Assembly (NCBI GenBank): GCA_023248095.1
Contig: JAHFFF010000011.1
Span: forward strand, 1-18,273
From: Candidatus Omnitrophota bacterium
GTDB taxonomy: Bacteria > Omnitrophota > Gorgyraeia > 1-14-0-20-64-10
Reading direction: 5' to 3'
Length of the DNA: 18,273 nucleotides
Positions within the stretch are counted from its first letter, which is position 1; each line of letters opens with the position of its first letter. This document shows positions 7,966 to 14,044 of this stretch, piece after piece. The position numbers and the translations under genes were made by a program. The notes beneath the pieces are model-generated. The model did no database searches. It was not told where the DNA came from and saw only the letters and a list, made by a program, of their open reading frames with translations.

Positions 7966-9572
7966 TGATCTTTAGTGACGTGAGCCTTCCCCCTGGAGTT
8001 GAGATCATCGGTTCCGTGGCGACCGAATACGCGGAGGTGTTGACGGCCGAAGCGATCCAATTCGTCGCCTCCCTTTCCAGGGAATTTGACGGCCGCCGGT
8101 TGGAATTGCTGGCCCGGCGCCAGCGCCGGCAGCAGGCGCTGGATGAGGGAAGCTTCCCCGATTTTCTTCAAGAGACGAGACGGATCCGGGAATCGGACTG
8201 GACCGCAGCCGCCATCCCGGCGGATCTCCGGGAACGCAAGGTGGAGATCACAGGTCCGGTGGACAGGAAGATGATGATCAACGCCCTGAACTCGGGCGCC
8301 AGCGTCTTCATGGCCGATTTCGAAGATTCCCACACCCCCACCTGGGTCAACAACCTCCAAGGGCAGCTCAACCTCAAAGAGGCAGTCAACCGCACGATCA
8401 CCTTTCAAAGCCCGGAGGGCAAGCGCTACAGCTTGAAGGAGCAAACCGCCACCCTGATGGTCAGGCCTCGGGGCTGGCATCTTCCCGAGAAGCACGTTCG
8501 GGTGGACGGCAGGATCCTTTCCGGATCCTTGTTTGATTTCGGCCTGTTCTTCTTTCACAACGCCAGGAGGTTGATCGAAAGAGGAACCGGGCCTTACCTT
8601 TATCTTCCCAAGCTGGAGGGCCATCTGGAGGCCCGGCTCTGGAATGACGTTTTCCTCTTCGCCCAAGATCACCTTCGCATCCCCCGCGGAACGATCCGGG
8701 CAACCGTGCTGATTGAAACGATCCTGGCTGCCTTCGAGATGGATGAAATCCTCTACGAGTTGAAGGAGCATTCGGCAGGCCTGAATTGCGGACGATGGGA
8801 CTACATCTTCAGCGTGATCAAAAAGTTCAGGAGTCATCCGCAGTTCCTGTTTCCGGACCGGGCGCAGGTGACCATGGACCTTCCTTTTCTAAAATCCTAT
8901 GCGGAACTGGTCATTCAGACCTGTCACCGGCGGGGCATCCATGCCATGGGAGGGATGGCGGCCTACATTCCCGTCAAGTCGGACCCAGCGGCGAACGAAC
9001 GGGCCCTGGAGAAGGTCCGGCAGGATAAGCTGCGGGAGGTGAAGGCCGGGCATGACGGGACCTGGGTGGCACATCCCGGCCTGGTCCCGGTGGCCAGGGA
9101 AATTTTCGACCAGCATCTCTCCGGTCCGAACCAATTGCACGTCAAACGGGAAGATGTGAAGGTGAGCGCAAAGGATCTTCTGAGGGTGCCGGAGGGAACC
9201 ATCACGGAAGAGGGATTACGGACCAACATCAGCGTGGGCATCCGCTACCTGGAGGTCTGGCTCAAAGGGACGGGCTGCGTTCCTCTGAACAACTTGATGG
9301 AGGATGCGGCCACCGCGGAGATTTCCAGATCGCAGGTTTGGCAATGGATCCGGCACGGGGCGAGATTGTCCAACGGGGCTGCCGTCACCCGAGACCTGGT
9401 GAGCCGGATCCTGGGGGAGGAGCTTCAGGGCATTCGCAATGCCTTGGGGGCAGGAGGCGGGGCCTCCGGGGCGGACACCTTGGAGAAGGCAGCCCGGCTG
9501 TTTGAAGAGCTGATGGTAAGCCCCCATATTCCGGAATTTCTTACTCTTATGGCTTACGAGTGTATTGATTAA
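7965..9572 (+). CDS. aceB: Malate synthase A
   Basis: The enzyme condenses glyoxylate and acetyl-CoA to malate, the second step of the glyoxylate shunt. It is 535 residues, matching the classical A isoform (E. coli AceB is about 533), and is similar along its whole length. Visible landmarks: VEITGPVDRKMMINALN (93-109), MADFEDSHTPTW (116-127), RPRGWHLPEKHV (167-178) with the active-site arginine, GSLFDFGLFFFHN (187-199), IETILAAFEMDEI (250-262) with the metal-ligand Glu, GLNCGRWDYIF (272-282) with the metal-ligand Asp, MGGMAAYIP (328-336), GHDGTWVAHPGL (362-373) and LMEDAATAEISRSQVWQW (444-461) with the catalytic Asp447. The start is TTG 7965, or GTG 7980 if the promoter at 7937-7965 is real. 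Isocitrate lyase follows 18 bases downstream, so the two are probably co-transcribed. Confidence 0.97.
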   Translation: MIFSDVSLPPGVEIIGSVATEYAEVLTAEAIQFVASLSREFDGRRLELLARRQRRQQALDEGSFPDFLQETRRIRESDWTAAAIPADLRERKVEITGPVDRKMMINALNSGASVFMADFEDSHTPTWVNNLQGQLNLKEAVNRTITFQSPEGKRYSLKEQTATLMVRPRGWHLPEKHVRVDGRILSGSLFDFGLFFFHNARRLIERGTGPYLYLPKLEGHLEARLWNDVFLFAQDHLRIPRGTIRATVLIETILAAFEMDEILYELKEHSAGLNCGRWDYIFSVIKKFRSHPQFLFPDRAQVTMDLPFLKSYAELVIQTCHRRGIHAMGGMAAYIPVKSDPAANERALEKVRQDKLREVKAGHDGTWVAHPGLVPVAREIFDQHLSGPNQLHVKREDVKVSAKDLLRVPEGTITEEGLRTNISVGIRYLEVWLKGTGCVPLNNLMEDAATAEISRSQVWQWIRHGARLSNGAAVTRDLVSRILGEELQGIRNALGAGGGASGADTLEKAARLFEELMVSPHIPEFLTLMAYECID

Positions 9573-9574
9573 CT

Positions 9575-9581
9575 AAAGGAG
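9575..9581 (+). promoter_or_regulatory. Ribosome binding site of aceA
   Basis: AAAGGAG lies 9 bases before the ATG at 9591. This is the clearest Shine-Dalgarno site in the window and shows that standard initiation is used inside this operon. Confidence 0.75.
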
Positions 9582-9590
9582 TTCGCTGAA

Positions 9591-10868
9591 ATGGAGAAGA
9601 GCGATTTTTTAGCCAAGGTGTCTGAAGGGTGGAAAAGCTCACCGCGTTGGCGCGGGATCAGGCGGCCGTATACCGCTGAGAATGTTTATTCGCTCAAGGG
9701 AACTGTTCACCGGGAGTATACGCTGGCGAAACTAGGCGCCAGGCGCCTGTGGAAGCTCCTCAACGAGGAGCCCTACGTGCCCTGTTTGAGCGCCTTGACC
9801 GGAAACCAAGCGATCCAGCAGGTCAAGGCCGGTTTGAAGGCCATTTACGTGAGCGGTTGGCAGGTGGCCGCCGACATGAACAACGCATTGAAGATGTATC
9901 CTGACCAGAGCCTATATCCCTCGGACAGCGTCCCCTATCTCATCAAGCGGATCAACAACGCCCTGCTTCGGGCCGACCAGATTCACCATTTGCGCGGCGA
10001 TGACGGCATCTATTGGATGGCACCGCTGGTAGCGGATGCGGAGGCCGGTTTCGGGGGACCCCTGAATGCCTTCGAAATCATGAAGTACATGATCGAGGAG
10101 GGAACGGCCGGGGTCCACTTCGAGGACCAGCTGTCATCAGTGAAGAAGTGCGGCCATCTGGGCGGCAAGGTGCTGGTTCCCACCCGCGAGTTCATTGCCA
10201 AGCTGATCGCGGCGCGGCTGGCGGCCGACGTCTCCGGGGTGGACACCCTGCTCATCGCTCGCACCGACGCCCACAGCGCTTCCTTGCTGACCAGCGACAT
10301 CGACCCCTGCGATCAGCCGTTCGTTCACGGCTCCAGAACCCACGAAGGGTTTTACCAGATCAAGGCGGGTTTGGACCTGGCGATCGCCCGCGCCCTGTCC
10401 TATGCTCCGTTTGCGGATCTTTTGTGGTTTGAGACGTCCAAACCGGATCTGGACGAGGCCAAGGCCTTTGCCAAGGCCGTTCACCAGCGGTATCCGGGTA
10501 AATTGTTGGCCTACAATTGCTCCCCCTCGTTTAACTGGAAATCGAATCTCAAGGAGGAAGTCATTTCGCGGTTCCAACAGGAATTGGGGAGTCTGGGGTA
10601 TAAATTCCAGTTCGTCACCCTCTCCGGTTTCCATGTGTTGAACTACAGCATGTTCCAGCTGGCACAGGAATATCGTGCTCAAGGGATGGCGGCCTATTCG
10701 AGGCTTCAACAGGATGAGTTCGGGGGAGAACGGCTGGGCTACGAGGCCACCCGGCATCAAGAGTTTGTCGGCACAGGTTACTTCGATGCCGTTACCCAGA
10801 TTGCCATGCAGGGTCTGTCCGCTACGTTAGGGATGGAAGGGTCTACGGAGAAGGACCAGTTTCAGTAA
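9591..10868 (+). CDS. aceA: Isocitrate lyase
   Basis: The enzyme cleaves isocitrate to succinate and glyoxylate, feeding the neighbouring malate synthase; together they bypass the decarboxylating steps of the TCA cycle and allow growth on C2 units such as acetate or fatty acids. It is 425 residues (E. coli AceA is about 434). The active-site loop KKCGHLGGK (185-193) carries catalytic Cys187. VADAEAGFGG (147-156) is the Mg/substrate-binding strand, and IARTDAHSASLLTSDID (222-238) and NCSPSFNWKSNL (309-320) are further signature segments. The ATG at 9591 is supported by AAAGGAG 9 bases upstream. No own promoter is evident in the 18-base gap after aceB, and no hairpin terminator is visible in the 57 bases after the gene. 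Confidence 0.97.
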   Translation: MEKSDFLAKVSEGWKSSPRWRGIRRPYTAENVYSLKGTVHREYTLAKLGARRLWKLLNEEPYVPCLSALTGNQAIQQVKAGLKAIYVSGWQVAADMNNALKMYPDQSLYPSDSVPYLIKRINNALLRADQIHHLRGDDGIYWMAPLVADAEAGFGGPLNAFEIMKYMIEEGTAGVHFEDQLSSVKKCGHLGGKVLVPTREFIAKLIAARLAADVSGVDTLLIARTDAHSASLLTSDIDPCDQPFVHGSRTHEGFYQIKAGLDLAIARALSYAPFADLLWFETSKPDLDEAKAFAKAVHQRYPGKLLAYNCSPSFNWKSNLKEEVISRFQQELGSLGYKFQFVTLSGFHVLNYSMFQLAQEYRAQGMAAYSRLQQDEFGGERLGYEATRHQEFVGTGYFDAVTQIAMQGLSATLGMEGSTEKDQFQ

Positions 10869-10895
10869 GATAAATCGGAAAATTTCGTAAAGGTG

Positions 10896-10904
10896 TGGTA
10901 AACT
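10896..10904 (+). promoter_or_regulatory. Possible extended -10 element for the PilZ gene
   Basis: TGGTAAACT matches TGnTAnnnT and shares the string TGTGGTA with the element upstream of the bamD-like gene. It ends 21 bases before the ATG at 10926, leaving room for a short leader with a weak AGG. No -35 element is evident. Confidence 0.3.
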
Positions 10905-10925
10905 TCTCTTTGTAGGTCGCTCGCT

Positions 10926-11366
10926 ATGGAGGCAAAACCCACCGTAAGAGAGCCTCTCGCCGAGCGGCGGCAATTCCCGCGCCTGAAATACACCAGCCCG
11001 ATTCAATATCGTGACGTTTTTAAACCCCGGGTATTATTTTTTGGATGTGTTTCAAAAGATTTAAGCGCCGGCGGTTTGCGGGTAACCGCCTCCCGGGCCC
11101 TTCCCAAGGAGGCTCGGTTGGTCGTGCTGCTTTCTCTGCCGGATTCCCTCCGTCAGGTTCGCGCCATCTCGCGGGTCATCTGGCAGAGTCAATTGCCCCG
11201 TGGGACGGCCTACGAGTACGGCCTGCAGTTCATTGAGATCACCGCTGAGGATCAAAATGCGATCGCCGATTACGTGGAAAGAGGTGTGGTGACCCCTTCC
11301 TTCGGTGAGGAGGTCGCGATCGGTGATCAGGCCCCGACGCCGAACCGCCGAATGCTGGCAGGCTAA
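10926..11366 (+). CDS. PilZ domain protein (putative c-di-GMP receptor)
   Basis: A 146-residue soluble protein made almost entirely of one PilZ domain. Both signature motifs for cyclic di-GMP binding are present: RxxxR in RQFPR (15-19) and DxSxxG in DLSAGG (45-50). The later strand YGLQFIEI is also typical. PilZ proteins bind c-di-GMP and pass the signal to motility, pilus or polysaccharide machinery; the partner here is unknown, because the neighbours (aceA upstream, bamD-like downstream) give no hint and the gene appears to be its own transcription unit. The last 25 or so residues after the domain look disordered. Confidence 0.85.
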   Translation: MEAKPTVREPLAERRQFPRLKYTSPIQYRDVFKPRVLFFGCVSKDLSAGGLRVTASRALPKEARLVVLLSLPDSLRQVRAISRVIWQSQLPRGTAYEYGLQFIEITAEDQNAIADYVERGVVTPSFGEEVAIGDQAPTPNRRMLAG

Positions 11367-11375
11367 AAATTTCTG

Positions 11376-11384
11376 TGGTATCGT
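11376..11384 (+). promoter_or_regulatory. Extended -10 promoter element for the bamD-lptE-holA operon
   Basis: TGGTATCGT fits TGnTAnnnT and ends 9 bases before the ATG at 11394. The expected transcription start (about 11391) leaves a leader of roughly 3 bases. The sequence before the ATG (AGATCTCCC) has no Shine-Dalgarno complement, which supports a leaderless or near-leaderless message. Confidence 0.45.
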
Positions 11385-11393
11385 AGATCTCCC

Positions 11394-12353
11394 ATGAAAA
11401 AAATCAAGTGGATTGTTGTGTTTTGTTTCGTTGGGCTTTTCATCTCGGAGGCTCAAGCGGTATGGGTCTGGACCCCTCAGACACGACGCTGGGTGAACCC
11501 CAAGTACGCGGCCAAGGATACGCCCAGGGCGCAAATGGAGTGGGCCTTGACCTTCTTCGAGGGGAGGGATTACGCCCGGGCATCGAAGGAGTTTGTCCGC
11601 CTGGTTCGATCCTATCCCCGATCCGAACTTGCGCCGGAGGCCCAGCATCTGGCCGGCGTTTCCTTTGAGCTTATGGGCCGGGCCGGTGCCGCCTTTACAG
11701 CCTACAAGCAGGTGTTGGAGATCTATCCCTTCAGCGCGCGATTCAAGGACAGCGTGGAGCGGGAGTTCAGCATTGCGGAGCAGTTCTTTTCGGGGAAGCG
11801 GCTGGAGCTACTGGGGCCCATCAAGATGCCGGCCCTGGACAAGGCGATCGAGATCTACCAGCACGTGGTGGATCACGCTCCCTATGGAGAGTACGCAGAT
11901 AAGGCCCAGATGCGCTTGGGGGAATGTTACCTCCGGCAGTATCGATATGAGGAGGCCAACCGCGCCTTCCAGCGGGTGGTGGATGAGTACCCGAGCTCTC
12001 CCTTATTGGAACAGGCCAAATTCAAGGTCGCCTTCTGCGCCCGCCAGCTTTCCCTGAAGCCCAGCTACGACCAGTCCGCAACGGATGAGGCGATCGGCTG
12101 GCACGAAAAATTTATCGCAAGTCATCCCACCAGCGACCTGATGCCGCAGGCGCAGGAGAGCTTAAAGCAGCTTCGAACGATCAAGGCTGAGGGGCTGGCC
12201 AAGATCGCCCAGTTCTATGAGAAGCAGGGCAATCCGGCATCCGCTGCGGTTTATTATCGGGATATCATCAATCAGTATTCGGATACAACGCTGGCGCCGC
12301 AGGCGGTGGCGAAGATGAAGGAATTTGAGCAGAGGGGAATCGCAAAGGAATGA
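11394..12353 (+). CDS. bamD: BamD-like periplasmic TPR protein
   Basis: The 319-residue product begins with a signal peptide (MKKIKW, hydrophobic core, probable cleavage after SEAQA at residue 22). It continues with TPR-like helical hairpins in the BamD/YbgF style: paired phrases such as YARASKEFVRLVRSYPRSE, AAFTAYKQVLEIYPFS, YEEANRAFQRVVDEYPSSP and SAAVYYRDIINQYSDT mark repeat units. BamD proteins help fold beta-barrel proteins into the outer membrane. Unlike E. coli BamD there is no lipobox cysteine at the cleavage site, so the protein would be periplasmic or held by partners. It overlaps the lptE frame and shares its operon, which supports an envelope-assembly role. It could be another outer-membrane TPR factor such as a CpoB relative; the family call is more certain than the exact orthology. 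Confidence 0.72.
   Translation: MKKIKWIVVFCFVGLFISEAQAVWVWTPQTRRWVNPKYAAKDTPRAQMEWALTFFEGRDYARASKEFVRLVRSYPRSELAPEAQHLAGVSFELMGRAGAAFTAYKQVLEIYPFSARFKDSVEREFSIAEQFFSGKRLELLGPIKMPALDKAIEIYQHVVDHAPYGEYADKAQMRLGECYLRQYRYEEANRAFQRVVDEYPSSPLLEQAKFKVAFCARQLSLKPSYDQSATDEAIGWHEKFIASHPTSDLMPQAQESLKQLRTIKAEGLAKIAQFYEKQGNPASAAVYYRDIINQYSDTTLAPQAVAKMKEFEQRGIAKE
12344..12349 (+). promoter_or_regulatory. Ribosome binding site deciding the lptE start
   Basis: AAAGGA lies 9 bases before GTG 12359 but directly abuts ATG 12350. Spacing therefore favours the GTG as the initiation codon. Confidence 0.5.
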
Positions 12354-12358
12354 CCCCT

Positions 12359-12898
12359 GTGAAAACTATGAAAATCTGGGCAGTAGCTTTGATTGCAGGT
12401 TTTTCTTTGTCCTCCTGCGGTTACACGGCAACTCGGATCCTACCCTCCTACTACCGGACGATTTATGTGGAGCCCTTCGTAAATGCCATCCCGATCACGC
12501 AGGAGTCCAGCGAGAGGGGATTCATCACCAACTACCCGGAGATCGAGGAGAGGACAACACAGGGGGTCATCAACCGGTTCCTTGTGGACGGAAACCTTCG
12601 GGTCATCAACAAGCCCGAAGAGGCCGATCTCAGGCTGAACGGCAAGCTGCTGGATTTCTATCGGCAGGCGACCCGCCGCAAGGACGACAACACCGTAGAA
12701 GAGTATCGGTTGAATCTCTCCGCCTCCATCACGTTGCGGGACAAACAGGGCAAACTTCTCTTGGAGGAACCGATGTTGGTGGGGGATACCACCTATTTCC
12801 TTTCGGGCCCCACGGTCAAATCGGAAACCGCGGCGGTGGATGATTTGATCACCGATTTCTCCCGACGGATCGTGGAGTGGATCATTGAGTATTGGTAA
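12359..12898 (+). CDS. lptE: LptE-like outer-membrane lipoprotein (LPS assembly)
   Basis: The 179-residue product has a short lipoprotein signal with lipobox LSSC (Cys20, then Gly-Tyr) and no Asp at +2, consistent with outer-membrane sorting. The body has the LptE/RlpB layout: CGYTATRILPSYYRTIYVEPF after the lipobox, with a later stretch of beta-strand type (YRLNLSASITLRDKQGK). LptE plugs the LptD barrel that inserts lipopolysaccharide into the outer leaflet. The downstream neighbour is holA, the same lptE-holA order as in E. coli, which strengthens the call. GTG 12359 is preferred on ribosome-binding-site spacing; ATG 12350 (overlapping the upstream stop) and ATG 12368 are alternatives. The C-terminus overlaps the holA start by 14 bases. 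Confidence 0.82.
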   Translation: MKTMKIWAVALIAGFSLSSCGYTATRILPSYYRTIYVEPFVNAIPITQESSERGFITNYPEIEERTTQGVINRFLVDGNLRVINKPEEADLRLNGKLLDFYRQATRRKDDNTVEEYRLNLSASITLRDKQGKLLLEEPMLVGDTTYFLSGPTVKSETAAVDDLITDFSRRIVEWIIEYW

Positions 12899-13778
12899 CC
12901 CGGCGCTCGTTTTCTGCCTGGGCAGCGAACGGTGGCTGCGGGCGCAGGCGGTGGAGGAATTCAAGCGCCGTTGCATCGGCGCCGGTTTTGAAGAGACCGA
13001 TTTTGTTCGCTTCACGGATCCCTCTCTAGAGCCGCATCAAATCCTGGAGGCTGCGCGGACCCCTCCCTTCGGATCTTCCCTCCGGTTGGTTGTCATCGAC
13101 GGCATCGAAGAACTTGAACCGAAAGCGGTTCCATGGCTCGCGGGGTACCTCGTCCATCCCAATCCTCAATCCTGCGTGATGATCTGCGCGGACCACCCGG
13201 GTCGGTACCGGGATTTCATTTCCGCCGAGCTGCAGCGGTCGGGTCAGGTCCAGTTGGTGTGGTGCCTGCCGCTCAAGGGCTTGGAGCTGGAGAACTGGAT
13301 TCGGCAGCGAGCCCAGCAGCGAGGCAAGCGCCTGGATGGGAAGGGGGTCTCCCTTCTGGTGACTCGGCTGGGGTCTGATCTTCAAGCGTTGGATCTGGCG
13401 GTGGAAGGCCTCAGTCTGCTGGTCGGGGATTCACCGGAGATGACCTCAGCGGATGTGGAGGCCTTGGTTGCCCCTTCTTTGCGGGAGACCGCCTTTGACA
13501 TCTTGGATTTGGCGGCGGCTGGGCAGACGGGAAGGGCCCTGGAGGCGTTGCATCAGGCGCTTGCGCTGAACAGGCTTGCGCCCGAGCAGTTCTTAGGGGC
13601 CTTGGGCTGGTACTATCGAAAGCGCGGGAATTACCGTCTTCAACGCTGGCCCGCTTCCAGAGTTCTAGCCGCTCTAGAGGAACTGCTGGAGGCTGAAGTC
13701 CGCATCAAGCAGGGACATCCTGCACCGAGGCTGTTGGCCGATCAGATGCTTCTTCGACTCAGTTCGTCGGAAGGTTAG
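12885..13778 (+). CDS. holA: DNA polymerase III delta subunit
   Basis: The 297-residue product fits the HolA family: an N-terminal AAA+-like domain without a working P-loop (about 1-135, with VFCLGSERWLRAQAVEEF and LRLVVIDGIEEL), the middle lid domain (LPLKGLELENWIRQRAQQRG) and the helical C-terminal collar domain (from about 205, with ETAFDILDLAAAGQTGRAL and FLGALGWYYRKRG). Delta opens the beta clamp during clamp loading. It is shorter than E. coli HolA (about 343), as is common outside Proteobacteria. Start is TTG 12885 with GGAG 7 bases upstream, inside the end of lptE, implying translational coupling. The stop codon region overlaps the rpsT stop on the other strand. Confidence 0.88.
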   Translation: MSIGNPALVFCLGSERWLRAQAVEEFKRRCIGAGFEETDFVRFTDPSLEPHQILEAARTPPFGSSLRLVVIDGIEELEPKAVPWLAGYLVHPNPQSCVMICADHPGRYRDFISAELQRSGQVQLVWCLPLKGLELENWIRQRAQQRGKRLDGKGVSLLVTRLGSDLQALDLAVEGLSLLVGDSPEMTSADVEALVAPSLRETAFDILDLAAAGQTGRALEALHQALALNRLAPEQFLGALGWYYRKRGNYRLQRWPASRVLAALEELLEAEVRIKQGHPAPRLLADQMLLRLSSSEG

Positions 13779-14044
13779 GTGCGATGCAGTTGGGCGAGAC
13801 GACGCGCGAGTCGGGATTTCTTCCGTGAAGCGGTGTTTCGGTGGAGAATATCCCTTTTCGTAGCTTGGTCCAACTCTTTGGAGAGGAGTCGATAGAGCTG
13901 GCCGGCCTGGTCGGCTTGTCCCCCCTGAAGCGCACCTTGAAACTTGCGGGTCAAGGTCTTCAGATGGGTCTTCACGGCCAGATTCCGGAGCCGTCTATTG
14001 GTATCGGCTCGCATTCGCTTTGTTGCGGAACGAGTATTCGGCAT
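13775..14044 (-). CDS. rpsT: Small ribosomal subunit protein S20
   Basis: The 89-residue, strongly basic, helical protein starts MPNTRSATKRMRADTNRRLR, the typical S20 N-terminus (MPN-x-KSAxKR). S20 binds 16S rRNA early in 30S assembly. The frame extends six codons further upstream to a possible start at 14062, but the family start fits 14044. Its ATG is the reverse complement of the CATG that also holds the murJ ATG, so the two divergent genes have no spacer. The 3' end overlaps holA by 4 bases tail-to-tail. No Shine-Dalgarno site is seen, and the promoter at 14053-14082 predicts a leader of only about 2 bases. Confidence 0.95.
   Translation of the reverse strand: MPNTRSATKRMRADTNRRLRNLAVKTHLKTLTRKFQGALQGGQADQAGQLYRLLSKELDQATKRDILHRNTASRKKSRLARRLAQLHRT

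Noticed and set aside
7959..8837. Long minus-strand frame (292 codons) opposite aceB
   Set aside because: It is the antisense shadow of a fully convincing malate synthase, has no recognisable domain, and arises from the codon bias of the sense gene.
13944..14042. Upstream extension of murJ to 13944
   Set aside because: The extra 33 codons lie antisense to conserved S20 residues and give a basic sequence unlike any MurJ N-terminus.
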